Shown: piece by piece, positions 24,760 through 34,626 of the stretch
Numbering within the stretch: the first letter of the stretch is position 1
Layout of the letters: each line of letters starts with the position of its first letter
NCBI GenBank assembly: GCA_025353485.1
Contig: JANXQO010000172.1
Coordinates: 16,080 to 80,079, forward strand
Length of the DNA stretch: 64,000 bases
Source: Chitinophagales bacterium
GTDB lineage: Bacteria > Bacteroidota > Bacteroidia > Chitinophagales > Chitinophagaceae
Direction of reading: 5' to 3'
Program-made: the position numbers and the translations under genes
Notes under the pieces: generated by a model
What the model saw: only the letters and a program-made list of their open reading frames with translations
What the model was told of the DNA's origin: nothing
Databases searched by the model: none

Positions 24760-26697
24760 ATGTCATATCCATATCAAATAAAATCTTTAGAAGAATATAA
24801 TTTAGCGTATAAAAAAAGTGTAGAAGACCCCGAAGGATTTTGGGGGAATATTGCAGAGAATTTCGTCTGGAAAAAAAAATGGGATAGTGTGTTAGAGTGG
24901 AATTTTAAGGAACCAAAAATAGAATGGTTCAAAGGCGCTAAACTAAATATCACTGAAAATTGTATTGATCGCCATCTTGAAAAACTGGGAGATAAACCGG
25001 CCATTATTTGGGAGCCAAATAATCCTGAAGAAAGAACAAGAGTGGTAACTTATTCACGGCTCCATAAAAGAGTTTGCCAGTTTGCACAGGTGCTTAAAAA
25101 CAATGGTGTAGAAAAAGGCGACAGGGTTTGTATCTACATGGGAATGGTACCTGAGCTTGCTTATGCGGTTTTAGGCTGTGCAAGAATTGGTGCCATTCAC
25201 AGCGTTATATTCGGAGGATTTTCTGCACAAAGTATTGCTGACAGGTTATTTGATGCACAGGCAGAATACATTGTTACCTGCGATGGCGCATACCGCGGCG
25301 GTAAAGACATTCCTCTAAAATCTATTATTGACGACGCGTTGATCGGTAACAGAATAATTATAAAAGTTATTGTTTATACAAGAACGAGAACGCCGGTCTC
25401 CATGATAAAAGGAAGAGATGTTTGGTGGGAAGATGAAATGGAATATGCAGAATCACAAATAGAGAAAGATAATATAATAACTATGCCGGCAACAGAGATG
25501 GATGCCGAAGATCCGCTCTTTATTTTATACACTTCGGGTTCTACCGGTAAACCAAAAGGTGTTGTACATAGCAGCGCCGGTTACATGGTTTGGACCAACT
25601 ACACTTTTGTAAATGTGTTTCAATATAAACCGGGAGATATATTTTTCTGCACAGCAGATGTTGGCTGGATAACAGGCCACAGTTATATTTTGTATGGACC
25701 ATTAAGTGCAGGCGCTACCAGCGTAATGTTTGAAGGCATTCCAACATGGCCTGATGCCGGAAGATTTTGGGACATAGTTGATAAATATAAAGTGAACACA
25801 ATTTACACAGCGCCTACTGCCATAAGAAGTTTAATGAGTTATGGCTTGGAACCATTAAAAGGAAAAGATCTTTCATCATTAAAAGTTTTGGGTACAGTTG
25901 GCGAACCAATTAATGAAGAAGCATGGCATTGGTATGATAAAAATATTGGTAAAGGAAAATGCCCGATAGTTGATACCTGGTGGCAGACAGAAACGGGTGG
26001 AATTTTAATTTCAAACTTTGCAGGAATAACACCTGCAAAACCAAGTTGGGCAACATTGCCAATGCCCGGTGTTCAGCCATTATTGGTAGATGAAAAAGGT
26101 GATGAAGCTACCGAACCCGATGAAGATGGTTTATTAAAAGGCAACCTTTGCATCAAAACTCCATGGCCGGCAATATTGCGCACAACTTACGGTGATCATG
26201 AACGTTGCCGTACCAATTATTTTGCTGCTTACCCTGATCTTTATTTTACCGGTGATGGCGCTCTAAAAAATAAAGATGGCTTTTACAGGATAACGGGAAG
26301 AGTGGATGATGTATTAAATGTTAGCGGCCATCGCATTGGTACTGCTGAAGTAGAGAATGCGATCAACATGCATGCAGGTGTTATAGAAAGCGCTGTGGTG
26401 GGCTATCCGCACGATATTAAAGGACAGGGAATTTACGCATTTGTGATTTACAGTCACATGCATATTGATGAAGAGCAAACCCGCAAAGACATTTTTCAAA
26501 CAGTAAGCAGGGTTATTGGTGCCATTGCAAAACCTGATAAAATTCAATTTGTAACCGGGTTGCCAAAAACAAGAAGCGGAAAAATAATGCGGAGAATATT
26601 GAGAAAAATAGCAGAAGGTGAAACAAAAAATTTAGGTGATACTACTACATTGCTGGATCCGGGAGTTGTTGAAGAAATAACTAAAGGGAAAATATAA
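24760..26697 (+). CDS. acs: Acetyl-coenzyme A synthetase
   Basis: A 645-residue AMP-forming acetate-CoA ligase. Motifs: YTSGSTGKPKGVVHS (P-loop, about residue 257), acetate-pocket VGWITGHSY, TWWQTETGG (A5), YFTGDGALKNKDGFYRITGRVDDVLNVSG (A7-A8), and the C-terminal PKTRSGKIMRR with the acylation-sensitive Lys near 609. It makes acetyl-CoA from acetate and ATP. Length is normal. The queA start codon follows its stop codon without a gap, so both are on one transcript. Confidence 0.97.
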   Translation: MSYPYQIKSLEEYNLAYKKSVEDPEGFWGNIAENFVWKKKWDSVLEWNFKEPKIEWFKGAKLNITENCIDRHLEKLGDKPAIIWEPNNPEERTRVVTYSRLHKRVCQFAQVLKNNGVEKGDRVCIYMGMVPELAYAVLGCARIGAIHSVIFGGFSAQSIADRLFDAQAEYIVTCDGAYRGGKDIPLKSIIDDALIGNRIIIKVIVYTRTRTPVSMIKGRDVWWEDEMEYAESQIEKDNIITMPATEMDAEDPLFILYTSGSTGKPKGVVHSSAGYMVWTNYTFVNVFQYKPGDIFFCTADVGWITGHSYILYGPLSAGATSVMFEGIPTWPDAGRFWDIVDKYKVNTIYTAPTAIRSLMSYGLEPLKGKDLSSLKVLGTVGEPINEEAWHWYDKNIGKGKCPIVDTWWQTETGGILISNFAGITPAKPSWATLPMPGVQPLLVDEKGDEATEPDEDGLLKGNLCIKTPWPAILRTTYGDHERCRTNYFAAYPDLYFTGDGALKNKDGFYRITGRVDDVLNVSGHRIGTAEVENAINMHAGVIESAVVGYPHDIKGQGIYAFVIYSHMHIDEEQTRKDIFQTVSRVIGAIAKPDKIQFVTGLPKTRSGKIMRRILRKIAEGETKNLGDTTTLLDPGVVEEITKGKI

Positions 26698-27942
26698 ATG
26701 CATCCTAAGCACCTTTCGATAAATGATTTTACCTATCATTTACCAGTCGAAAAAATAGCACTCCATCCTCTTGAGAAAAGAGATCAATCAAAATTATTGA
26801 TCTATAAAAATGGAGAGATCATAGAAGATATTTATAAAAATATTGCTGATCATCTTCCTGAAAATTCTCTTCTTATTTTTAATAATACTAAAGTTATTCC
26901 TGCAAGAATATTATTTAAAAAACAGACAGGTGGAACAATTGAAATATTTTGTTTAGAACCATTTGAAGAGAATGCAGAGTACACAACCGTGATGAGTAAA
27001 ACTGGTTCTGCCAAATGGAAATGTATGATCGGCGGGGCAAGTAAATGGAAAAAAGACGGCTTAACAAAAAAAATAAAAATTAATAATCAAGAGGTAGAAC
27101 TTACCGCAACGCTGAAACAAAAACTTACTGATGCTTATGTAACTGAATTCAGCTGGCAGCCTTCTCATTATTCCTTTTCAGAAATAATTGAACAGGTGGG
27201 TGAAATTCCTTTGCCGCCCTACATTAAAAGGGATGTGGAGGAAAATGATAAAGAAAGATACCAGACTATTTATGCGGAACATAAAGGATCAGTTGCTGCA
27301 CCAACAGCAGGTTTACATTTTACACCCGAAGTATTTTCATCTCTTGAAAATAAAAATATTAAAACAGATTTTGTTACTCTTCATGTTGGCGCAGGAACAT
27401 TTAAGCCTGTTAAATCACCAACAATGCAGGAGCATGAGATGCATGCAGAGTGGCTAGATGTTACCGTTTCAACAATTGAAAATATTTTAGATAATCTGTC
27501 AAAAAATATAATCGCAGTTGGAACAACTTCTTTAAGAACAATTGAAAGCCTGTACTGGATGGGAGTGAAAACTTTTAGTAATAATAATTGCAATCTTCAG
27601 GATTTGGAAATAAAACAATGGGAAGTTTATGATGAGTTATCAAAACAAAACATAGATGCCAACATTGCTTTAGCATCTTTAATAACATGGATGAAAAAAA
27701 ATGAGCAACAAAAATTATTTATCAAAACACAAATTCTTATTGCGCCCGGTTATCAATTTAAAATTGCCATTGCATTGATAACAAATTTTCATCAACCGGG
27801 ATCTACTTTATTATTATTGGTTGCTGCAATTACTAAAGACTGGAGAAGAATTTATGAATATGCTTTAAAGAATGATTTTAGATTTTTGAGTTATGGAGAT
27901 GGTTGTTTAATAAGCCCCCTGTCCCATAAAAGGGGGACTTAA
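26698..27942 (+). CDS. queA: S-adenosylmethionine:tRNA ribosyltransferase-isomerase
   Basis: Transfers and isomerises the ribosyl part of SAM to preQ1 in tRNA, making epoxyqueuosine. Motifs: the N-terminal YHLPVEKIALHPLEKRDQSKLL, NNTKVIPARI, PLPPYIKR, YQTIYAEHKGSVAAPTAGLHFTPE and THVGAGTF-like LHVGAGTFKPV; C-terminal NFHQPGSTLLLLVAA. The 414 residues are longer than the usual 340-350, with extra residues in the middle (Lys-rich after SKTGSAKWKC) and the end SPLSHKRGT, which is encoded by a palindromic repeat after the natural end FLSYGDGCLI. Starts on the base after the acs stop. Confidence 0.94.
   Translation: MHPKHLSINDFTYHLPVEKIALHPLEKRDQSKLLIYKNGEIIEDIYKNIADHLPENSLLIFNNTKVIPARILFKKQTGGTIEIFCLEPFEENAEYTTVMSKTGSAKWKCMIGGASKWKKDGLTKKIKINNQEVELTATLKQKLTDAYVTEFSWQPSHYSFSEIIEQVGEIPLPPYIKRDVEENDKERYQTIYAEHKGSVAAPTAGLHFTPEVFSSLENKNIKTDFVTLHVGAGTFKPVKSPTMQEHEMHAEWLDVTVSTIENILDNLSKNIIAVGTTSLRTIESLYWMGVKTFSNNNCNLQDLEIKQWEVYDELSKQNIDANIALASLITWMKKNEQQKLFIKTQILIAPGYQFKIAIALITNFHQPGSTLLLLVAAITKDWRRIYEYALKNDFRFLSYGDGCLISPLSHKRGT
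27912..27940. repeat. GC-rich palindromic repeat forming the 3' end of queA
   Basis: AAGCCCCCTGTCCCAT followed by AAAAGGGGGACTT: arms AAGyCCCCC/GGGGGACTT. It supplies the last nine codons and the TAA of queA. It pairs in type and inverted orientation with the copy at 28030, so transcripts across both could fold into a long hairpin. Confidence 0.75.
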
Positions 27943-28029
27943 AGCGCCAGTTTATTTTTAATTTAGTGAATTTTTTATAGTGCAAATTTCCATATTAAGA
28001 ACTATGTATTCCCGAAAGAATCCCAATCT

Positions 28030-28057
28030 AAGCTTCCCCTTCGGGGGACAGGGGGTT
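28030..28057. repeat. GC-rich palindromic repeat between convergent genes
   Basis: AAGCTTCCCCTTCGGGGGAC then AGGGGGTT, followed by a T-rich run. CCCC-TTC-GGGG makes a tight hairpin; with the T-run it could end queA transcripts on the plus strand. It stops two bases before the L,D-transpeptidase stop codon. Confidence 0.65.
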
Positions 28058-28058
28058 T

Positions 28059-28646
28059 TTATTTTTGTATTGTAACCGGCGTACCCGAAGGAATATAACT
28101 ATACAGATCTTTTGCTTCGCTGTATTTTAATGATATACATCCATCGGTCCAGTTTTGAAAATAATCAACTGTCCATTCTTCCTGTGGCCGTGTAGCATGA
28201 ATGGCAATACCGCTGCCTATTCTTGCCTTCCTGGGAATAAGCCCCCGGGACTGTCTTTCATTAAATTTTTTTATGCTTTCTTCGTTAGGAAAATCCAATA
28301 ATAATTCAGGACCCCATTGAGGATGAATTTTTTTAAGTAAAATTTTGAAGTGCCCTTCCGGCGTTCTTTTATCTCCCTCCATGTATTTATCATTCTGATC
28401 TTTACTGCCAAATACCACAGGGTAAGTTGCATACCAGCCCTCTGCATCATACACCTTTAATTCATAATCCGATTTATCAATGATGATGTAATAAGGATTA
28501 TTCTTAACTGTATGGCCTGATGATGAAGGAAAATTTACAGCAGCGTAAGATTCTTTTTTAATTATCTTTTTCTTTTTAGGTTTAATAAATGAAAAAAATA
28601 AAAACGAAAATGAAAGAAGGATAAAGGTTTGCCAAAAGGTTTTCAT
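28059..28646 (-). CDS. L,D-transpeptidase (YkuD domain)
   Basis: The frame is open from 28700, but the ATG at 28646 gives a proper signal/anchor (MKTFWQTFILLSFSFLFFSF) and 195 residues. YkuD catalytic region: GIAIHATRPQEEW (His about 152) and NWTDGCISLKYSEA (Cys about 179); the canonical SxGC is TDGC here. Upstream: YYIIIDKSDYELKVYDAEGW and KTPEGHFKI-like RTPEGHFKILLKKIHPQWGP. These enzymes form 3-3 peptidoglycan cross-links or attach proteins to peptidoglycan, in the periplasm. Smaller than multi-domain members. Confidence 0.9.
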   Translation of the reverse strand: MKTFWQTFILLSFSFLFFSFIKPKKKKIIKKESYAAVNFPSSSGHTVKNNPYYIIIDKSDYELKVYDAEGWYATYPVVFGSKDQNDKYMEGDKRTPEGHFKILLKKIHPQWGPELLLDFPNEESIKKFNERQSRGLIPRKARIGSGIAIHATRPQEEWTVDYFQNWTDGCISLKYSEAKDLYSYIPSGTPVTIQK

Positions 28647-28757
28647 TTGCAAGGCCGGGTTTATCCAAAAATAATTTAAACGAAATGCCTTGCAAAACAT
28701 TTTGCGTTAACTGAAAAACAATTAACTTTTTTTCAACAGGAGGAAAGAGATTAAAAA

Positions 28758-29642
28758 TTAATCCCATTGTTTATCTTCAATTGCTTTTTGTTTGGCAACT
28801 CTTGCGGAAATAAAAATACTCACCTCATATAACAAAATAAGAGGAACCGCTACAATGGTTTGGCTTGTCCAGTCAGGTGATGGAGTAATTACTGCAGCCA
28901 CGATCAATATAATGACGTATGCATATTTACGGTATGTTTTTAAATACTTCGGAGTAATGAGCCCAATTTTTGAAAGAACATATGCTAAAACCGGCAGCTC
29001 AAATGCAATACCGCAACCAAGAATAATATTTACAAGCGTATCAATATAATCTTCCAGACTGGGCAAATAGGTTTGTGAGCCCAACGTACCAATTTTAAAG
29101 CTTGCTAAAAAATTAAAAGTAAAAGGTGCTAACAAAAAATAACCGAATGCCCCTCCGGTAAAAAAACAAAGAGAAACCCATCCAATACTGCCCCGTGAAT
29201 ATTTTAATTCTTTGGATGATAAAGCCGGTTTGATAAAGCGCCATAACTCCCAGAATAAATAAGGAAACGCAATGATCAGCCCACCCATAAAAGAAATATT
29301 AAGAGCAGAAGAAAAAGAACCGCTGACAGTATTTATTAATAATGGAATTTTTACAGGAGGCATGCATAAGGAATTGCCAAGGTGAAGTTTATGCCCCAAA
29401 TTACATAATGCCGAATAGGTAACAAAACTCTCTCTTGCCGGGGCATATATGATGTTGTCAAATATCCAGTCAATAAAAACAAATACAAGGATGGCACCAA
29501 TTACTAAAGCAATGGCAGCCCTTACAATGTGCCAGCGAAGAACTTCAAGATGATCAATAAAGCTCATTTCAGCTTTTTCTCCGTCATCCTTTCCTCTAAT
29601 TTTTTTAAAAAAAGATTTTCTATCTGATGCTTTTACACTCAA
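28758..29642 (-). CDS. tatC: Sec-independent protein translocase subunit TatC
   Basis: A 294-residue membrane protein with six predicted helices. Conserved TatC features: the N-terminal cytoplasmic MSFIDHLEVLRWHIVRAAIA (Glu and Arg for signal-peptide binding), the FMGGLIIAFPYLFWELWRFIKPAL segment and the late GIAFELPVLAYVLSKIGLITPKYLK and TPSPDWTSQTIVAVPLILLYE motifs. TatC recognises twin-arginine signals and works with TatA. No tatA gene is next to it in this window. The first loop is longer than in E. coli (NLGHKLHLGNSLCMPPVK), as in many Bacteroidota. Confidence 0.97.
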   Translation of the reverse strand: MSVKASDRKSFFKKIRGKDDGEKAEMSFIDHLEVLRWHIVRAAIALVIGAILVFVFIDWIFDNIIYAPARESFVTYSALCNLGHKLHLGNSLCMPPVKIPLLINTVSGSFSSALNISFMGGLIIAFPYLFWELWRFIKPALSSKELKYSRGSIGWVSLCFFTGGAFGYFLLAPFTFNFLASFKIGTLGSQTYLPSLEDYIDTLVNIILGCGIAFELPVLAYVLSKIGLITPKYLKTYRKYAYVIILIVAAVITPSPDWTSQTIVAVPLILLYEVSIFISARVAKQKAIEDKQWD

Positions 29643-29667
29643 TTTTATAATTTGTTAACTATTTACG

Positions 29668-29675
29668 CAAAGATA
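29668..29675 (-). promoter_or_regulatory. -7 box upstream of tatC
   Basis: TATCTTTG on the minus strand is an exact TAnnTTTG, 26 bases before the tatC ATG. No -33 TTG at standard spacing was found. Confidence 0.45.
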
Positions 29676-29718
29676 ATGGTTAGGGATGTTAGATGTAAGC
29701 CTGCAACCATTTCAATTA

Positions 29719-32700
29719 TTAGCTTACTGCAATTTTTTTTACGCTGCCGGTACGCTTTAATGCACCCCAGCCCTGTAACTCACCTTTTATTGCCCTGATA
29801 AACGATTTAAAAAGGATGTAATACATCATTTGGCGATAAATTAACCGTTGTGGTATCATCCAAAAAAGCTTTTTATAATCTTCTTTTTCAAAAGCGAACG
29901 CAAGTGCAGCGCCTGCCAGATCAACCAAAGTAAATATTCCATAATACAAAAGAATATGAGGAACACTTGCTACAACAATATTCATTGATGCAGCAATTAA
30001 ACTAACTGCCAGTATAAGATCAGCAAGAGGGGCTAAGAAAGGTAATATCATTTGAAAAAAAAGAATGTTAGGCATAGCCACCATTCCAAAATTTTTATAC
30101 TTAGGATTGAGTACAGCATCCCTGTGTTTCCAAAAACATTGCATTACACCAAAGCTCCACCGAAAACGCTGCCGCATAAATTGCCTGAATGTCTCAGGAG
30201 CTTCTGTATATGAAATTGCTTTAGAACAATTACGAACTATGTATCCCTTACGATGCAAACGCATTGTGAGATCACAATCCTCTGCCAAAGTATCTGTGGT
30301 AAAGCCTCCTGCAATTTTTATGGCTTCTTTATTAAACGCACCTATTGCGCCGGGAACAACTGTTATACAATTAAGCAGATCAAATGCACGCCTGTCAAAA
30401 TTTTGGGATGTGATGTACTCAATGCTTTGCCATTTAGTTATGATGTTTACTTCGTTACCAACTTTTACATTGCCGGCAACAGCGGCAACTTTTTTATTAT
30501 CAAAATATTTTATTAAGTTAGAAACAGCATCTGACTTTAATTGTGTATCCGCATCAATGCATACTACATAATCTGCTTTGGAATTTTCAATACCAAAATT
30601 TAATGCTGTTGCTTTACCTCCATTTTGTTTTGTAAATACATAAACGTTGGAGACATTATTAAAAGCATCCTTTACTGTTTTACAGGTTTCATCTTTACTT
30701 CCATCATCAACAAAAATTACTTCCAGGTTTGGATAATCCTGGACTATTAAACTTTTAACCGTTCTTACAGCATTAACCTGCTCATTATACGCCGGAATTA
30801 TTACACTAACCAATGGAGCATTGTTTGTGTCAAAAACAAAATTATGGCCATTTCTTTCACCAACTTCCTTACGTTTTTGAATTGCAGCAAGAACCGCCAT
30901 AGCAATCATTCTTCCAATAGATAATATAATTCCGATTATAAATAAAGAGAATAAAATATGCCCACTCCAATAAGCTGTTTCTGCCAAAAAGAAATTCAAA
31001 TTCATTATCCATCCATTACGTGATGGTGGTACAGGAGGCATTACAACATCTTTAGTTTCCCCCATCAGGTCAGCAATGGTCGTAAACTTGTAACCTTTGT
31101 CTTTAAAATATTTTATTATCATGGGCAATGCATCAACCGTGGGCTGCCTGGTATTTCCACCGGCATCGTGTAATAATATTATACTCGCATTTCTTGTTTC
31201 CACCTGGCTTATAACCCTTGCCACAATAGAATCTGCAGTTACACCAGGCTGCCAATCCATCGGGTCAATACTTTCTGCAACTGTTAAATAATTTTCGTCC
31301 CTGCTCCTTGCAATAGGTTCAAGCTCTTCGTAAGTATGAGGTTCGGAATCGGCATTATAAGGTGCCCTGAATAAAATGGTTGACCTGCCTGTTATACTTT
31401 CGATAAGCAGACGGGTAGCTTTCATTTCAATTGCTGCCCTAACCAAACTCATCTTTGCAATATTATGATGGGTGAATGTGTGATTACCTATTTCAAATCC
31501 ATCTTTATAAATACGTTGAAGAATCGGAATATTACTTTCTGCTGCCAAACCAACAATAAAAAAGGTTGCAGGTATTTTTTCTTTTTCAAGAATATCTAAA
31601 ATTTGGGGTGTATACTCATCACTTGGCCCATCATCAAAAGTGAGAATAAGTTTATGTCCCTTTCCTATTGTGGTATCTTCTGCAAACTTTCTTATAACGT
31701 AGCCCGATGGAAGTTGTAAATAATCCTGCTCTGCAATTAATTGACCTGTACTGTCAATTTCAAATTTTATTTTTCCTACCTGTGGAACATAAAGAATATC
31801 GAGTATTTCTCCTTCGCCATCAAAGCCAACATTATCAGGTATTATTGGTATGGTAGATAATAAATTAAAATTATAAGGATGTGCTTCTAAAGCATCATTG
31901 CTAAGATCCATGTTATAGTAATTCCACATCCTGGTGTCTTCGCTTCCAAGCCTCCACAATGCCGTTCCGGCCGTGGCATATTCATCACTAAACCTTAGAA
32001 TATTAAAAGTGGTTGCAGCATCTGTAAACCAAACTTCATGCGTGTTTTTTTTTATATTACCATCTTCATCCTCCTGTTCTGAAACATAGCTATAATGTAG
32101 ATTGTAACTGTCATTATCATAAATTATTTTTGCACCAAGCACTTTGGCTTTATTGATAGCCTGGTTATAAGTATACACTGAATCCTGTTTTCCATTTGCC
32201 CAATCGTAACCAAAACCTCCTATGCCTAAAATTATTTTATCAGATTGTATTTTTGAGGCTGTCCAATCCATTGCATCTTCAATCCATTTTTGAGCGCTAA
32301 CAGGCCCCGGACCTGTTGAATTATTAGACTGATCATAAGCCATCAGAATTACATAATCATTGTAATCAGATAATTTTTTATAATCATAATCATTATTTTT
32401 CGGCGCAACATCCATTGTTACTGTCATCCCATGGGCATGCAATGTTTCGTATAATTTTTTTTGAAAAGAAGTGAGTGGTTCATTGGTTTTTTCAATTAGT
32501 TCTTCAAAGTCAATATTAATACCACTAAAATTATAATGGCTAAGTGTATCAATAACCTGTTTTATAAATTTATTTCTAACAACAGTATCACTTAATATTT
32601 TATGCAATAGCTTACCATCAAAACTTTTTAAAGAAGAATTAAAGTTGGAAAGCATTGGCATTATACGCAAATTCTTTAATTGCATTAGAGCAAGACCTGC

Positions 32701-33180
32701 ACTATCAATTCTTGTTTGTAACCGCAAAGTTGTTGTATCAATAAAAAACCATTCAGGAAAAATTGTATTAAGTTTATCACCGTACTTTTCCAGAGCAGGC
32801 AAAGAAGTATTGGCTGTCCAGGGAGTGTAAAATGCAGCTCTTATGTAAGGAATTTTTTCTGCACTGTTTTCAGGAGTAATTTTTTTAAGTTTTCTCAAAG
32901 AATCTTCCTTTTCCTTATTAATTAGAAATTGCTTAAAACCTTTAATTTTTTTATTTTGAAAAAAAGGGATAGACAATGGATTGGAAGGATCCATTTGCAA
33001 CTGATAATTTTTTGCCTTAGCCTGGCGGTTTGGCATGGATGGAAGTGAACCGCTAAATAAAGCCAGACCCAAAACCACTAATAAAAATATTGCAACCATA
33101 GCCAGTACCCTGCTGGTCCACTTTACGCTTTTCCAACGTATTCTTTTTTTGGTTTGAAAAATTTGGGAAGCATTACTCAT
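29719..33180 (-). CDS. Trifunctional GH18 - polysaccharide deacetylase - GT2 membrane protein
   Basis: A 1153-residue protein with a membrane anchor at 25-45. Residues about 100-480 are a GH18-type barrel (catalytic motif INIDFEEL near 225; YVILMAYDQSN; GIGGFGYDW). Residues 510-720 are a NodB/CE4 deacetylase with TFDDGP (about 513), GFEIGNHTFTHHN (metal His pair), LFRAPYN and ILLHDAGG. After a second membrane helix (about 745-770) comes a processive GT2 (790-1040): VSVIIPAYNE, VDDGSKDET, IDADTQL, AEDCDLTMR and QRFRWSFG, followed by C-terminal membrane helices. The set fits synthesis and N-deacetylation/trimming of a beta-linked N-acetylglucosamine polymer in a single polypeptide. Known architecture, unknown product. 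Confidence 0.92.
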   Translation of the reverse strand: MSNASQIFQTKKRIRWKSVKWTSRVLAMVAIFLLVVLGLALFSGSLPSMPNRQAKAKNYQLQMDPSNPLSIPFFQNKKIKGFKQFLINKEKEDSLRKLKKITPENSAEKIPYIRAAFYTPWTANTSLPALEKYGDKLNTIFPEWFFIDTTTLRLQTRIDSAGLALMQLKNLRIMPMLSNFNSSLKSFDGKLLHKILSDTVVRNKFIKQVIDTLSHYNFSGINIDFEELIEKTNEPLTSFQKKLYETLHAHGMTVTMDVAPKNNDYDYKKLSDYNDYVILMAYDQSNNSTGPGPVSAQKWIEDAMDWTASKIQSDKIILGIGGFGYDWANGKQDSVYTYNQAINKAKVLGAKIIYDNDSYNLHYSYVSEQEDEDGNIKKNTHEVWFTDAATTFNILRFSDEYATAGTALWRLGSEDTRMWNYYNMDLSNDALEAHPYNFNLLSTIPIIPDNVGFDGEGEILDILYVPQVGKIKFEIDSTGQLIAEQDYLQLPSGYVIRKFAEDTTIGKGHKLILTFDDGPSDEYTPQILDILEKEKIPATFFIVGLAAESNIPILQRIYKDGFEIGNHTFTHHNIAKMSLVRAAIEMKATRLLIESITGRSTILFRAPYNADSEPHTYEELEPIARSRDENYLTVAESIDPMDWQPGVTADSIVARVISQVETRNASIILLHDAGGNTRQPTVDALPMIIKYFKDKGYKFTTIADLMGETKDVVMPPVPPSRNGWIMNLNFFLAETAYWSGHILFSLFIIGIILSIGRMIAMAVLAAIQKRKEVGERNGHNFVFDTNNAPLVSVIIPAYNEQVNAVRTVKSLIVQDYPNLEVIFVDDGSKDETCKTVKDAFNNVSNVYVFTKQNGGKATALNFGIENSKADYVVCIDADTQLKSDAVSNLIKYFDNKKVAAVAGNVKVGNEVNIITKWQSIEYITSQNFDRRAFDLLNCITVVPGAIGAFNKEAIKIAGGFTTDTLAEDCDLTMRLHRKGYIVRNCSKAISYTEAPETFRQFMRQRFRWSFGVMQCFWKHRDAVLNPKYKNFGMVAMPNILFFQMILPFLAPLADLILAVSLIAASMNIVVASVPHILLYYGIFTLVDLAGAALAFAFEKEDYKKLFWMIPQRLIYRQMMYYILFKSFIRAIKGELQGWGALKRTGSVKKIAVS

Positions 33181-33446
33181 TGCCGCAAAGTTATATAAGC
33201 TGTAATGTAAAAATTATTTAAAAAAGAAGGTAGAGGAGAATGAATTAAAAGGGTGGCTGCTAAAAAAAGAAAGGACCCTGTAGAAACAAGGTCCGTTTAC
33301 CAAAACTAACTGCTTATGAGAAAATTGACTTTTAAAACTTATGAAATACTATGATTCAAATAAGATGCCAAAAGTTTAAAGACAAATGTTAAGAAAAATA
33401 TAATGTAACTGAAATAAGAAAAAATACTTTTTTTTTAACTGTGGTA
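33181..33446. other. Intergenic region downstream of prfA
   Basis: It holds the prfA terminator hairpin (33273-33294). A 12-codon frame starting MRKLTFKTYEIL at 33317 looks like a start of an outer-membrane protein gene cut short; nothing else was recognised. Confidence 0.4.
33262..33294 (-). terminator. Rho-independent terminator for prfA
   Basis: On the minus strand GGACCTTGT-TTCT-ACAGGGTCC forms a 9-bp stem (one G-U pair) with a 4-base loop, followed by TTTCTTTTTTT. It lies about 150 bases after the prfA stop. Confidence 0.8.
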
Positions 33447-34511
33447 CTAATTCTGAGGTGTAAGTTTTTCAGAATTCTCAGCAAATTGCAAAGCATCTAT
33501 AAATTCCTGTACACCACCATTTAATACTGCATCTAAATTATATATTGTTAGCCCAATGCGGTGATCGGTTACTCTGCCTTGCGGATAGTTATACGTTCTT
33601 ATTTTAGCAGAGCGGTCTCCTGTAAGTACCAGGCTTTTTCTATGTAGGGAAATTTCTTCCTCCTGCTTACGAACTGTTGCCTCGTAGAGTTTTGTACGCA
33701 ACATTTGCATAGCCTTTTCCCGATTCCCCAATTGTGAGCGCTCTGTTTGGCATACTACAACGATGCCTGTAGGTATATGCGTTAAAAAAACTTTTGTTTC
33801 AACTTTGTTTACATTTTGTCCGCCTGCGCCGCCACTTCGGGCTGTTTCCATTTTTACATCACTTTCCTTTACTTCTACATCTATATCTTCTGCCTCGGGC
33901 ATTACAGCAACTGTTGCTGCACTGGTATGCACTCTTCCGCTGGCTTCTGTATCAGGTACTCTTTGCACCCGGTGAACACCACTTTCAAATTTTAAAGTTC
34001 CATATACATCATCTCCTGTTACTTCTATCTGCACTTCTTTATAACCGCCAACGGTGCCTTCGCTTTCACTCAGCAATATTGTTTTCCATCCTTTCTTTTC
34101 ACAATATTTCAGGTACATTCTCATAAGATCGCCTGCAAAAAGCGATGCCTCATCACCGCCGGTTCCTGCCCGTATTTCTAAAATGCAATTTTTTTCATCC
34201 TGCGGATCTTTAGGGATAAGCATTGTTCGGATATGTTTTTCCAACTCTTCCTTTTTTTCCTGCATGGCAGGTAATTCTTCCTTTGCCAAATCTCTCATTT
34301 CGTTGTCGTCGCTGTTCAACATTTCTTTATTAAATTCAATATCATCCAATACTTTGGCATATTCATTACGCACTTTTACAATTTTCTCAAGGCTTCTGTA
34401 TTCCTTACTTATGGCGGTATATTTTTTATTATCCCCTACAATTTCAGGGTTGGTTAATGCTACACCCAGGTTATCAAATCTTGCTTTTATTCCGTCCAGT
34501 TTATCTAACAT
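33447..34511 (-). CDS. prfA: Peptide chain release factor 1
   Basis: A 354-residue class I release factor. It carries the GGQ motif in [16 protein letters not shown] (about residue 232, hydrolysis of peptidyl-tRNA) and the decoding region before it ([20 protein letters not shown]). The C-terminal [20 protein letters not shown] is typical of RF1 (RF2 normally needs a frameshift, absent here). It recognises UAA and UAG. Monocistronic, with a -7 box upstream and a terminator downstream. Confidence 0.97.
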   Translation of the reverse strand: MLDKLDGIKARFDNLGVALTNPEIVGDNKKYTAISKEYRSLEKIVKVRNEYAKVLDDIEFNKEMLNSDDNEMRDLAKEELPAMQEKKEELEKHIRTMLIPKDPQDEKNCILEIRAGTGGDEASLFAGDLMRMYLKYCEKKGWKTILLSESEGTVGGYKEVQIEVTGDDVYGTLKFESGVHRVQRVPDTEASGRVHTSAATVAVMPEAEDIDVEVKESDVKMETARSGGAGGQNVNKVETKVFLTHIPTGIVVVCQTERSQLGNREKAMQMLRTKLYEATVRKQEEEISLHRKSLVLTGDRSAKIRTYNYPQGRVTDHRIGLTIYNLDAVLNGGVQEFIDALQFAENSEKLTPQN

Positions 34512-34531
34512 AATGCTGTAGTTAACAGCTC

Positions 34532-34543
34532 ACCCATATGGGT
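34532..34543. repeat. 12-bp palindrome in the prfA leader
   Basis: ACCCATATGGGT, perfect palindrome, 21 bases before the prfA ATG. It could be a protein-binding site or a chance sequence. Confidence 0.35.
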
Positions 34544-34598
34544 AAGTGTTTAGAAATGCGCTAATGAGTAATAATAATTCTCTTCCGAAAAATTTCGG

Positions 34599-34606
34599 CA
34601 AATTTA
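34599..34606 (-). promoter_or_regulatory. -7 box upstream of prfA
   Basis: TAAATTTG on the minus strand is an exact TAnnTTTG, 88 bases upstream of the prfA start. The stem CCGAAA/TTTCGG lies just downstream in the leader. Confidence 0.45.
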
Positions 34607-34626
34607 CATTATAACAGGTAATCATT

